Below, piece by piece: positions 18,946 to 27,150 of a stretch of 64,000 bases of DNA (positions are counted from its first letter, which is position 1; every line of letters starts with the position of its first letter). The position numbers and the translations under genes are program-made. Origin of the DNA: Psychrobacillus sp. FSL K6-4046. Its GTDB lineage: Bacteria > Bacillota > Bacilli > Bacillales_A > Planococcaceae. The notes beneath the pieces were generated by a model. It was not told where the DNA came from. It worked only from the letters and a program-made list of their open reading frames with translations, and made no database searches. The stretch lies in contig NZ_CP152020.1 in the NCBI RefSeq assembly GCF_038624605.1, positions 310,001 through 374,000 of the forward strand, in the 5' to 3' direction.

Positions 18946-20118
18946 ATGAGTAATTACCGTATTCAAAACGTTCAAATGTGCTTAGAGGATGGCCAAATAA
19001 TCGATGGGGAGATTTTAATTGTTGATGGAAAGATAGCATCTATATCTGAAGGTACAATGGAAGAGTTTACTGGAGAAGTCATTGATGGTATGGGATATGT
19101 TGCAATGCCTGGTTTTATAGATATCCATATTCATGGCGCTGCTGGCGCTGATTTTATGGATGGAGAGCTCAAGGCTACTAAAGAGATTGCCGAATACTTG
19201 CCTCAAGAAGGAACAACTTCTTTTTTAGCAACGACTATTACTCATTCATCAGAGCGAATTAAACAATCGATAGAAGTAAACACTCAATTCCTGGAGGAGG
19301 GTATAGAAAATCAGGGAGCAGAGATGCTTGGCTTTCATTTGGAGGGGCCATTTATACATCCCGAGCAGGCAGGGGCTCAGCCGGTTCAGCATATACAAAA
19401 GCCTTCCATTGATCGTTTAAATAGTTGGTTTGGAGAACAACTAAGCAATTTGAAGGTGGTTACATTGGCTCCTGAGCTCGACGAAGCTTTTGAGATGATC
19501 CAATATTTAAAAGAGAAAGGAGTTATTTCTTCCGCAGGTCATTCGAAGGCATCCTATCAAGACATTAATAATGCAGTACAAAATGGGTTAACACACCTAA
19601 CGCATTTTACCAATGCTATGACAGGTGTTCACCATCGAGAAATTGGGATGGTTGGAGCAGGATTCATGAATGAAATGCTTTTCTGTGAAGTTATTGCGGA
19701 TGGTATCCATTTATCAGACGATATGCTTCGATTAGTATTTAAGGTGATTGGGCCGGATAGACTCATCCTCATTACTGATTCAATGCGAGCAAAAGGGCTT
19801 CCCGATGGAAACTATTCACTTGGCGATCAGGAGGTCAAGGTGGTTGGTCGAACTGCTACATTAAAAACGGGTACATTAGCTGGAAGTGTGCTAAAAATGA
19901 ATGAGGGTGTACGGAAAATCCGAGATTTAACTGATTTACCGCTTCATGAGTTAGTCAAAATAACCTCAACAAATGCAGCAAAAAGATTAGGGATAGATGA
20001 TCGAAAAGGGAGTTTAGCAGTTGGGAAGGATGCCGACATTGTATTGCTAAATAACTCCTTTGAAATACAATATACTTTTTGTAAAGGAAGGCTGAGTTAT
20101 TCTAATGAGCAAAGGTAA
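18946..20118 (+). CDS. nagA: N-acetylglucosamine-6-phosphate deacetylase
   Basis: This 390-residue amidohydrolase removes the acetyl group from GlcNAc-6-phosphate, giving glucosamine-6-phosphate. It shows the metal motif HIH (61-63, DIHIHGAAG), LEGPFIHPEQAGA, the metal-site His in SAGHSKA and THFTNAM, and the catalytic Asp in LITDSM. I prefer the ATG at 18946 (AGGAAGG 7 bases upstream) to the GTG at 18940. It overlaps nagB by 14 bases. No GntR-type NagR regulator gene follows, unlike in B. subtilis, and I saw no clear NagR operator upstream. Confidence 0.92.
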   Translation: MSNYRIQNVQMCLEDGQIIDGEILIVDGKIASISEGTMEEFTGEVIDGMGYVAMPGFIDIHIHGAAGADFMDGELKATKEIAEYLPQEGTTSFLATTITHSSERIKQSIEVNTQFLEEGIENQGAEMLGFHLEGPFIHPEQAGAQPVQHIQKPSIDRLNSWFGEQLSNLKVVTLAPELDEAFEMIQYLKEKGVISSAGHSKASYQDINNAVQNGLTHLTHFTNAMTGVHHREIGMVGAGFMNEMLFCEVIADGIHLSDDMLRLVFKVIGPDRLILITDSMRAKGLPDGNYSLGDQEVKVVGRTATLKTGTLAGSVLKMNEGVRKIRDLTDLPLHELVKITSTNAAKRLGIDDRKGSLAVGKDADIVLLNNSFEIQYTFCKGRLSYSNEQR

Positions 20119-20827
20119 TATAACATGGTTGGAAGTTAAAACTTACGAAGAAATGAGTAAAATGGCAGCTACTATTTTTGAAAAGCAATTAAGAGAAAAG
20201 CCACATAGTGTATTAGGATTGGCAACAGGAGGTACTCCGATAGGCTTTTATAAAGAATTGGTGCAATGCTACATAAAAGGTGATATTTCTTTTGAAGAAG
20301 CAAGTACGTTTAACCTGGATGAATATGTAGGGGTCGGGTCGGAGGAAGCTACAAGCTACCATAAATATATGCAGGAGCATCTATTTAACCATGTAAACAT
20401 TCCAAGAGAAAATGTTTATCTTCCAGATGGCTTAGCAACGAATTTAGAGAAGGAATGTGCCCGTTATGAGCAGCAGATTGAACAAAAAGGCGGAATTGAT
20501 CTTCAATTATTGGGGATTGGTGTTAATGGACACATTGGGTTTAATGAGCCAGGTACGTCTTTTCAGTCAAGAACACATGTTGTCGAGCTTGCAGATAAAA
20601 CAAAACAGGATAATGCTAAATACTTTCCAGAAGGAAAATCAGTCCCAGAGCTAGCCATTACAATGGGTATTGAAACAATTATGATGGCTAAGCAGATTGT
20701 GTTATTAGCCTTTGGTGAAAATAAAATAGAGACTTTGAATCGCATTAAGGAACAAGGCATCTCCGAGGATTTTCCGGCAAGCTGTTTGAAAAAGCATCCT
20801 CATGTAACCATTATTTATGGAAGTTAA
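20105..20827 (+). CDS. nagB: Glucosamine-6-phosphate deaminase
   Basis: This 240-residue enzyme converts glucosamine-6-phosphate to fructose-6-phosphate and ammonia, the step after NagA. Key residues are visible: Asp72 in NLDEYVG, His143 in GVNGHIGFNEPG and Glu148 in the same motif, plus LATGGTPIGFY for phosphate binding. The length matches short Bacillus NagB proteins lacking the allosteric C-terminus of the E. coli enzyme. Its start lies inside nagA, so expression is coupled. Confidence 0.93.
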   Translation: MSKGNITWLEVKTYEEMSKMAATIFEKQLREKPHSVLGLATGGTPIGFYKELVQCYIKGDISFEEASTFNLDEYVGVGSEEATSYHKYMQEHLFNHVNIPRENVYLPDGLATNLEKECARYEQQIEQKGGIDLQLLGIGVNGHIGFNEPGTSFQSRTHVVELADKTKQDNAKYFPEGKSVPELAITMGIETIMMAKQIVLLAFGENKIETLNRIKEQGISEDFPASCLKKHPHVTIIYGS

Positions 20828-20846
20828 ACATATATATAGTATCAAA

Positions 20847-20887
20847 AAAATGTTTGAGGAAGATATATAGTATCTCCTCAAACATTT
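20847..20887. terminator. Bidirectional terminator after nagB
   Basis: A perfect 14-base stem starting AAAATGTTTGAGGA with a 13-base loop, A-rich on one side and T-rich on the other, sits between nagB and a convergent esterase gene. Confidence 0.82.
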
Positions 20888-20948
20888 TAAATAAGAATAA
20901 ATTTCATTTTTCAATTGAGATTGATATATGTGCAAAAAAACGATTATT

Positions 20949-21578
20949 CTACAATTGTTTTATAAAATTAACTAAATCAAGCTGATTTTCCGGAACAACT
21001 CCGTGACCGTCCTCGTATGTTTTATATGTAACATTAGCTCCTAGTTCCTCAAAATAATTTTTACTTTCTAATCCCCAGTGAGATGGAATTACGTAATCAT
21101 ATTCCCCGTGCGAAATGAACATAGTCAAATGATCGACAGGGTGCTTTCTATATTCCTCTTTCACAAAATCAGGTAAATAACCGCTTAGGGCAGCTACTCC
21201 TTTTATTACATCGCCCATAGTAAGAGCTATTGTCTGTGCCAATACAGCGCCCTGACTAAAGCCGACTAAACTTATTTTACTTTGATCTAAGCTATATTCC
21301 TGTACGGCCTCTGCAATAAACTGGTGTAGGTAAGTTACTACCTTATCAAAAACCTGTCTTTCTGGTCGTCCCTCTTCCTCAATCGTAAAAAATGCATATC
21401 CAGGGTTAAATACAATTGGTCCACGCAAACTAAATATATGGTGGCTTCCCTCAAATTCCTTTACAAGCTGGAGCAAATCCTCTTCGTTACTGCCCATGCC
21501 ATGAAATAAGAAAAGGGATGGCTGGTCATTTCCTTTAGTGGTCGGTGCTATATATTTATATGTAAAAGGTGACTTCAT
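20949..21578 (-). CDS. Alpha/beta hydrolase, phospholipase/carboxylesterase family
   Basis: This 209-residue small esterase has the complete catalytic triad: Ser108 in GFSQGA, Asp161 in GEYDYVIP and His192 in DGHGV. FLFHGMGSNEEDL (23-35) supplies the oxyanion hole. The fold and length match the MhqD/YodD-like branch of carboxylesterases. No signal peptide; cytoplasmic. Monocistronic. Substrate not predictable. Confidence 0.83.
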   Translation of the reverse strand: MKSPFTYKYIAPTTKGNDQPSLFLFHGMGSNEEDLLQLVKEFEGSHHIFSLRGPIVFNPGYAFFTIEEEGRPERQVFDKVVTYLHQFIAEAVQEYSLDQSKISLVGFSQGAVLAQTIALTMGDVIKGVAALSGYLPDFVKEEYRKHPVDHLTMFISHGEYDYVIPSHWGLESKNYFEELGANVTYKTYEDGHGVVPENQLDLVNFIKQL

Positions 21579-21701
21579 AGTAGCTACTTCCTTCCTTCTT
21601 GTAGTAAATACATTCTATCATATGCTTTATTTAAAGATAAAAGATAGTGCAAAGAGCTTTTCTAGTTGTTTAGGAAATTATAAAGTTCTGAACCTGTGGA
21701 A

Positions 21702-22060
21702 CGCCTTGCCCCTCGGGGTCAAATGGATAAAAGTACCGGTGGCTGAGGAACTGCCTCCTCGCTTTTCTCCATTTGCCTGTCTGGGCAGTGATAGGCGATT
21801 CCGCTTTTCTTGATGTCTAGCTCCATCGCCTTGCCCCTCGGGTCAAATGGATAAAAGCTCCGGTGGCTGAGGAGCTCCCTCCTCGCTTTTTCCCATTTGC
21901 CTGTCGGGGCAGACATAGGCGATTGCGCTTTTCTTGATGTCTAGCTTCATCGCCTTGCCCCTCGGGTCAAATGGATAAAAGCTCCGGTGGCTGAGGAACT
22001 GCCTCCTCGCTTTTTCCCATTTGCCTGTCGGGGCAGACATAGGCGATTGCGCTTTTCTTG
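21702..22060. repeat. Three tandem copies of a ~125-bp GC-rich structured repeat
   Basis: Copies start at 21702, 21827 and 21951 (period 125 and 124). Copies two and three are nearly identical; copy one is more diverged. Each has nested complementary arms: CGCCT/AGGCG, TGCCCC/GGGGCA, CAAATGG/CCATTTG, AAAAGC/GCTTTT and GAGG/CCTC, so a transcript would fold into one long hairpin. Copies are linked by GCTTTTCTTGATGTCTAGCT. The GC content is far above the flanks. It resembles dispersed intergenic repeats that I recall from Bacillaceae. Reading frames through it are not genes. The rest of the gap 21579-22122 shows only the P450 ribosome site. Confidence 0.85.
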
Positions 22061-22122
22061 TTTTAACCAGATTAAAAAGGGAAAAGTAAACAAACAATAT
22101 AAGTAAATAAGGAGATGGTTAA

Positions 22123-23379
22123 ATGACTAATTCAAGGCAGATGCCAAAGGAAGAGGGTCTAGATCATAGTCTCACGTTGTTACGTGAGGGGTATATGTTT
22201 TTAGCGAATAGACGTAAAAGCTTTGCATCTAATATCTTTGAAACAAGATTGCTGGGGCAGAAGGCGATCTGTATGGGTGGCGAAGAGGCGGCTAAGCTTT
22301 TCTATGATAACGATAAGTTCATAAGAACGGGAGCAGCTCCAAAAAGACTTCAAAAGACACTATTTGGAGTAGGCGGAGTTCAAGGATTGGACGAGGAAGA
22401 GCATAGAAATAGAAAAGGGATGTTCATGTCTATCATGACGCCAAATCATCTAGAGCGTTTAAACCGTCTTACTCAAAAAAATTGGGATATCAAAAGTAGA
22501 GAATGGGAACAGAAAGACCAAGTCGTTCTATATGATGAATCGAGAGAATTATTATGTAAGCTGGCATGTGAATGGGCAGGGGTGCCTTTAAATGAGGGCG
22601 AAGTAAAAAAACGTACAGAGCAGCTGACTAAATTATTTGAGTCTGCTTCTGCGCTAGGACCTGAACATTGGATGGGAAGGCACGCTAGAAAAGAATTAGA
22701 GGATTGGATTGGAGAGCTGGTGGAACAAGTAAGAAATAGCGAGCTACAGCCACCAGAGGGAACTGCTCTCAACAGTTTTTCCTTTCATAAGGACATAGAT
22801 GGCAAGCTATTAGATAAAGAAATAGTTGCTGTAGAAGTGTTGAATATTATTAGACCAATTGTAGCAATCTCCGTTTATATTACCTTCACCGGCTTGGCCG
22901 TGCATCAATATCCTGAAAATAAACCGAAACTTTTAAAAGAAGACGAATTCCTTCAAATGTTTGTACAGGAGGTCAGAAGATTTTATCCTTTTTTCCCTGC
23001 GACAATCGCTAGAGTGAAAAAAGACTTTATCTGGAACGATTTTCAATTTGAAGAAGGAACCTTAACGTTATTAGACTTGTATGGAACCAACCATGATCCT
23101 CATCTATGGGACAACCCAGAAATTTTCAATCCCGATCGTTTTGCACAGTGGGACGAGAGCCCATTTAGCTTTATACCTCAAGGTGGTGGAGATTTCAATA
23201 TGGGTCATCGCTGTGCAGGAGAATGGGTAACTATTGAAGTAATGAAGGTGAGCCTTCAATATCTTGCAAATAAGCTAGAGTACGACCTTCCAAATCAGGA
23301 TTTAAGCTATAGCATGGTAAGTATACCAAGTCTTCCACATAGTAAGGTTATAATGGCCAATGTAAAAAGCAAGCAATAA
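22123..23379 (+). CDS. cypC: Cytochrome P450 CYP152 family fatty-acid peroxygenase
   Basis: This 418-residue hydrogen-peroxide-dependent P450 is very similar to B. subtilis CypC (YbdT, P450BSbeta) as I remember it. The heme-ligand Cys364 lies in GHRCAGE. Arg244 in IIRPIVAIS is the residue that holds the fatty-acid carboxylate in this family. The position that is His in the alkene-forming relative OleT is Gln87 here (VQGLD), as in CypC, which favours hydroxylation over decarboxylation. AAGGAGA precedes the ATG. A 76-residue orphan follows after 13 bases. Confidence 0.9.
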   Translation: MTNSRQMPKEEGLDHSLTLLREGYMFLANRRKSFASNIFETRLLGQKAICMGGEEAAKLFYDNDKFIRTGAAPKRLQKTLFGVGGVQGLDEEEHRNRKGMFMSIMTPNHLERLNRLTQKNWDIKSREWEQKDQVVLYDESRELLCKLACEWAGVPLNEGEVKKRTEQLTKLFESASALGPEHWMGRHARKELEDWIGELVEQVRNSELQPPEGTALNSFSFHKDIDGKLLDKEIVAVEVLNIIRPIVAISVYITFTGLAVHQYPENKPKLLKEDEFLQMFVQEVRRFYPFFPATIARVKKDFIWNDFQFEEGTLTLLDLYGTNHDPHLWDNPEIFNPDRFAQWDESPFSFIPQGGGDFNMGHRCAGEWVTIEVMKVSLQYLANKLEYDLPNQDLSYSMVSIPSLPHSKVIMANVKSKQ

Positions 23380-23392
23380 TAGGAGACTAAAG

Positions 23393-23623
23393 ATGAAAGA
23401 ATTTAAGATCACTTACTTCTTTGATGAAAACCACTATATAAGAAGGTTTATTCACTTAGAATCATTGGAGGAAGCGGAAAGTCTGATCCGAAATGAAAGG
23501 GATCAGTTTATTTCCTTTTGGGATAGTAGAGGCATCTACCATGAATTGAATACGAAGAATGTCCGTGTAACCCAACTGTCTGAATACCATCGTATAGATA
23601 AAAGTAAAAAGGTACCCAAATGA
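23393..23623 (+). CDS. Small hypothetical protein downstream of the P450
   Basis: A 76-residue soluble protein with a good ribosome site (GGAG, 8 bases) 13 bases after the P450 stop, so it is probably co-transcribed. It is charged and aromatic (ITYFFDENHYIRRFI) with no motif I recognise. Its last codons overlap the left arm of the terminator. A role with the P450 is only suggested by position. Confidence 0.6.
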   Translation: MKEFKITYFFDENHYIRRFIHLESLEEAESLIRNERDQFISFWDSRGIYHELNTKNVRVTQLSEYHRIDKSKKVPK

Positions 23624-23650
23624 AGCATAGTCTTCATGGGTACCTTTTTT
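23607..23650. terminator. Bidirectional terminator
   Basis: AAAAGGTACCCA pairs with TGGGTACCTTTT, with an inner TGAAG/CTTCA stem. It overlaps the 3' end of the small plus-strand gene and touches the stop of the convergent transporter gene. Confidence 0.85.
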
Positions 23651-24567
23651 CATATGTGATTTTTGGCTGTATTTTCTTGCTTTAAGGTAAGCCGCTGTTT
23701 CTTTCCATACAAGTTAACGAGTAATAAGCTGCTTATTGCAATGGTCCCACCAACAATAGAAAGTGGAGAAGGAAGCTCATGAAGCCAAATCCAAGTAATA
23801 ATTATAGCAACAACTGGCTCTGCGTATAATGTATTGGAAATAGAGCTGGCATTGCTCTTAGATAACGCTATTGCCCAAGTAAGGTAGGCTAATGCTGTAG
23901 GAAATATACCAATGTAAATTGCAGATAGATTTGCTTCTACAGTTGCGTTTTGAAGAGTATCGAATAGTCCAGGTGAAAAAAAGAGAAATGGTACAGTACC
24001 AGCCCAAGTAAAGTAAGCAGTAAGCTCAATAGCGCTATATTTCTTAAATAAAGGCTTTTGATATACGAAAAAAATAGAAGTGGCAATGGCTGCAGTTAGA
24101 ACTAGGAATACTCCCGGAGAGATATCAAAGGATGAGTCTCCAGTCCCTAAAGCGATAAGTATTATTCCAACAAATCCAAACCCTAATCCTACCCAACCTA
24201 CTTTTCCTAGTCGTTCATTTAATATAACGACAGCCATCACAGTGGTAACAATTGGTGCAGAACCGATAAGCATACCTGCCGTCCCTGCAGAAATGGTCAT
24301 TTGTCCAAATGTCACGCAAACATGGTAGAGGCTAATACCAATCCACCCTAATATTAATATTTTCCATATGTCACTTTTCTCAGGAAGTTTAAATTTACTT
24401 CCTGGCCAGAATGCAACAACAGCAAAAATAAGTGAGGCTATCAAAAATCTATATAAAGATAAGTGACCCGGAGGAAAGCCTCCATTTAAACTTGCACTAA
24501 TCGCTGCAAAAGAAGATCCCCAGATAGCTACAGTCATAATTGCGAGAAAAAAAGCTTTTGTATTCAT
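23650..24567 (-). CDS. EamA-family (DMT) transporter
   Basis: This 305-residue membrane protein has ten predicted helices in two EamA repeats (about 5-140 and 155-290). The N-terminal AIWGSSFAAI and the second-repeat ATSIFFVYQKPL are typical. The family exports amino acids, nucleotides or other metabolites; the substrate here is unknown. Short polar C-terminus. Monocistronic, convergent with the P450 operon. Confidence 0.85.
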   Translation of the reverse strand: MNTKAFFLAIMTVAIWGSSFAAISASLNGGFPPGHLSLYRFLIASLIFAVVAFWPGSKFKLPEKSDIWKILILGWIGISLYHVCVTFGQMTISAGTAGMLIGSAPIVTTVMAVVILNERLGKVGWVGLGFGFVGIILIALGTGDSSFDISPGVFLVLTAAIATSIFFVYQKPLFKKYSAIELTAYFTWAGTVPFLFFSPGLFDTLQNATVEANLSAIYIGIFPTALAYLTWAIALSKSNASSISNTLYAEPVVAIIITWIWLHELPSPLSIVGGTIAISSLLLVNLYGKKQRLTLKQENTAKNHI

Positions 24568-24705
24568 CTATCATTCACCGAGCCTTATGTTGTAAGATTC
24601 TTTATTTTAATATAACTAATGAATCTTACAACATATATGAAATTTAAACAACATGACGACAGCTATTTGGCACACAAAATAAAAAAATACCCATTGTGTA
24701 GAAAA

Positions 24706-24754
24706 TTAGAGACTATATTACGACATTGTCTCTTTCATATCAGTCATATACTAT
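24706..24754 (+). promoter_or_regulatory. Promoter with overlapping palindrome upstream of the first sugar-binding protein
   Basis: AGAGAC (24708-24713) and GTCTCT (24728-24733) are perfect inverted arms. The right arm overlaps a -35 TTGTCT (24726-24731), followed by 17 bases and TACTAT (24749-24754). The first 30 bases match 25 of 30 with the element at 26848, which precedes the paralogous gene. This is the only signal I see in the 313-base gap 24568-24880 apart from the ribosome site GAAGGGG at 24866. The predicted leader is about 120 bases long. Confidence 0.5.
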
Positions 24755-24880
24755 TAAGTAACTAAATGATTTACATTTTACATAATTGGAAAAAAGTCCT
24801 TATTATTTCGAAAGGGGTGAACTAGAAGCAGAATCGAAAAGAGAAGAGCAGCTAGAAAACAAATCGAAGGGGTAGGTCAA

Positions 24881-26038
24881 TTGAAAAAGTTATTTTTTTT
24901 ATTGCTGGTAAGTGGGTTACTGATGGTTGGTTGTAGTGATGATACTGGAACAACGGATTCTCAAAGTAAAGGGGAAATAACTGTATGGGCTCATCCGTAC
25001 ACGGACAATCAGGATAAGGAAGGGGAAATGTGGAAGGAGTTAATCGCTTCTTATGAAGATGCCTCTGGTGTGAAGGTTAACTTCCAACAAATTCCTTGGG
25101 CTAATCGAGATCAAAAAATATTGACTGCACTTGCAGCAAATAATGGTCCAGATGTATTTTATGCCATCCCTGACCAAATGCCTCAATATGCTGAAGCGGG
25201 AATGCTAGTTGACCTTAGCCCTTACATGGAAAACAACGATATGGACGATTTTGTGGAAAGCTCCCTGGTTCCAACTAAGTGGAAGGGGAAAATGTATGGT
25301 GTGCCGATATTACAATCAGTCGAAACCTTTATGTACAACGTTGAAGTTGTGAAAGCGATTGGGGAAGATCCTTCCAAGCTTCCAACTACGTGGGAAGAGT
25401 TTGAAGAATGGGCAGCTAAAGCTAAAGAAAAAGGTTATTATGCTTCTAGCTTCCAAGGAGGAGGCTCAATGAATGGTACTCTGTATCCTTATTTATGGCA
25501 GGCTGGCGGTGAAATACTAACGGAAGACAATAAAGTAATGATTAATAATGAAAGTGGCGTAGAGGCATTTGAATTTATTAACAAATTATATAGTAATGGT
25601 TGGATTCCGCAGGATTCGATTACTGCCTTAGACCATGATGCCTTATGGGATAGCGGAAAACTGTTATCTATTCAAGGAGCAGGAAAATCAGTAAGTAGAA
25701 TGCTAGAAAAAGAGACTTTTGAGTTTGTCATTGCTCCGCCATTAAAGAATAAAAAACAAGCTACCTATGGTACCACTGGCATGTTTGTTGTTCCGGTAAA
25801 TTCAGATAATAAGGATGCAGCTGCAGAGTTTATTAAAGTAATTACAAATGCTGAAAACCAAAGGAAATTTAATAGAGAAACTCAATTCATTCCTACTAGA
25901 GAGTCAGCAAAAGATATTTATGACGATCAAAAATATCTCGCCCAATTAGCTTCTTACACGGAGTTTACACAGTCAGGAGTCATTCATCCGGAAGGGCGTA
26001 GTATTATGCCGTTAATACAAGCAGAACTTAGAAGGTAA
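24881..26038 (+). CDS. Sugar ABC transporter substrate-binding lipoprotein, C-terminally frame-shifted paralogue
   Basis: This 385-residue family-1 solute-binding protein starts at TTG. The lipobox LMVGC puts lipid on Cys18. It is highly similar to the intact paralogue at 27151 throughout, including VNFQQIPWANRDQK and ASSFQGGGSMNGTLYPYLW. At 26029 an 11-base deletion relative to the paralogue shifts the frame. The last 22 codons of the family (EGKKTPKEAADAAAKAIEGK) are still present in another frame to 26099, but translation ends at 26038. No permease genes follow. It may still bind sugar without its C-terminal helix, or be decaying after duplication. Confidence 0.83.
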   Translation: MKKLFFLLLVSGLLMVGCSDDTGTTDSQSKGEITVWAHPYTDNQDKEGEMWKELIASYEDASGVKVNFQQIPWANRDQKILTALAANNGPDVFYAIPDQMPQYAEAGMLVDLSPYMENNDMDDFVESSLVPTKWKGKMYGVPILQSVETFMYNVEVVKAIGEDPSKLPTTWEEFEEWAAKAKEKGYYASSFQGGGSMNGTLYPYLWQAGGEILTEDNKVMINNESGVEAFEFINKLYSNGWIPQDSITALDHDALWDSGKLLSIQGAGKSVSRMLEKETFEFVIAPPLKNKKQATYGTTGMFVVPVNSDNKDAAAEFIKVITNAENQRKFNRETQFIPTRESAKDIYDDQKYLAQLASYTEFTQSGVIHPEGRSIMPLIQAELRR

Positions 26039-26103
26039 GAAAACTCCTAAAGAAGCGGCAGATGCAGCAGCCAAAGCTATTGAAGGAAAGCTAAAGTAAC
26101 AAG

Positions 26104-26146
26104 AAAAGAGAGCGTGATCTAAAGAATAGATCCCGCTCTCTTTTTT
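26104..26146. terminator. Bidirectional terminator
   Basis: Outer stem AAAAGAGAGCG/CGCTCTCTTTT and inner GATCT/AGATC, followed by six T residues. It closes the first binding-protein gene and the convergent DUF624 gene. Confidence 0.85.
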
Positions 26147-26819
26147 AAGATTTCAGGTCCTCAACCAACATGTCTTTACTAACTAATGGTTTTTCTTGTT
26201 GTACTTTTTGTTTTTGCTCAATTCTTCTAAAGGCTCTAAAACTTAAAACGGTTATTGCATAGGCTAGAAGGCTTCCTGAGAAAAGTGGTATGGCTCCAGG
26301 TAAAAATGTTAGAAAAAAGTACATAGCTAATGTACTTGCTAAGATGCCAAAAAGCTCTAAGGGAGACGTAATAGCAATGAGAAACGACTGTTTTATGTAT
26401 TGAAAGTATTTTAGCTCAAAATGAACATAAACAGGAAAGAAAAATAGTAGTGTAAGAATACTAGAGATTAGGATGAAAAATAGAGCAGGTAATAAAAAAT
26501 TAAATTGGCCATTACTTAATTGAACAAATTGAAAGTCAAAAATTAAAAAATAACAAATGAAAGCAAAAAATAAGCCAAAACTATTTGCTTTCCAGAAGTC
26601 TTTTTTAAAGATTCTCCAAAAAGATTGAAAGACTTTAAATGGTTCTTTGCCTTCCTTCATGATCATCAATCTTACAACCCCAAATAATGCGACAGTGGAA
26701 GGGAATAGACCTAAAATCCCTAAGCCTAAAACAGTGAACATAATCCACAATAAATTCAAGTAAATTAGTGACAACATCCAATATGCAACTTTATTAAAAT
26801 TATCCCAGTTCAGCTTCAT
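26145..26819 (-). CDS. DUF624 family membrane protein (YesL-like)
   Basis: This 224-residue protein has about five membrane helices and the conserved N-terminal region of DUF624/YesL proteins (LNLLWIMFTVLGLGILGLFPS, then the cytoplasmic FKVFQSFWRIFKKDFWKAN). These proteins are very often encoded beside carbohydrate ABC importers such as the rhamnogalacturonan locus of B. subtilis; their role is unknown. Here it lies between the two binding-protein paralogues on the opposite strand. Confidence 0.8.
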   Translation of the reverse strand: MKLNWDNFNKVAYWMLSLIYLNLLWIMFTVLGLGILGLFPSTVALFGVVRLMIMKEGKEPFKVFQSFWRIFKKDFWKANSFGLFFAFICYFLIFDFQFVQLSNGQFNFLLPALFFILISSILTLLFFFPVYVHFELKYFQYIKQSFLIAITSPLELFGILASTLAMYFFLTFLPGAIPLFSGSLLAYAITVLSFRAFRRIEQKQKVQQEKPLVSKDMLVEDLKS

Positions 26820-26847
26820 TTTCTCCTCTCAAACAGAAGTCTATTAA

Positions 26848-26896
26848 TTAAAGACTATTTATAGACATTGTCTCTTTATTGTTAATCATATAAGAT
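26848..26896 (+). promoter_or_regulatory. Promoter of the main carbohydrate operon with conserved upstream element
   Basis: TTGTCT (26868-26873), 17 bases, TAAGAT (26891-26896). The element from 26848 shares 25 of 30 bases with that at 24706, including GACATTGTCTCTTT, but its left arm is less perfect (AAAGAC). It probably binds the same regulator. The leader to the start codon at 27151 is about 250 bases and contains the cre-like site. No other gene is seen in the 331-base gap 26820-27150. Confidence 0.55.
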
Positions 26897-26975
26897 AAAT
26901 AAAAGTTAACTTATTATTTTGTAATTTCAGTATATTTTAGGCTATTAAGAAAGTAAATAGTTTTATAATTTGAAC

Positions 26976-26990
26976 TTGATAGCGCTTTCT
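26976..26990 (+). promoter_or_regulatory. cre-like site in the leader of the carbohydrate operon
   Basis: TTGATAGCGCTTTCT matches WTGNAANCGNWNNCW at 14 of 15 positions, with the central AGCGCT typical of CcpA sites. It lies about 75 bases after the predicted transcription start and would act as a roadblock. The paralogous upstream gene has no such site. Confidence 0.55.
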
Positions 26991-27150
26991 TAAAAATGTA
27001 CTCGAAGTTTTTACAATTTATATCTGTGAATGTTGGAGACGTTACGGAGAAAGAACGAGCCAGAGCAGTTTATTAGGAGGAGGGATTTAGTAATTAAGCA
27101 ACAGTTATTAATCCAAACAACATATTTTAAAAAGGGGAAGGGGTAAATAT

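Noticed and set aside
21719-22097. Open reading frames of 65-90 codons on both strands across the 125-bp repeats
   Set aside because: They run through palindromic repeats, repeat the same peptide per copy and lack ribosome sites; non-coding repeat is the simpler reading.
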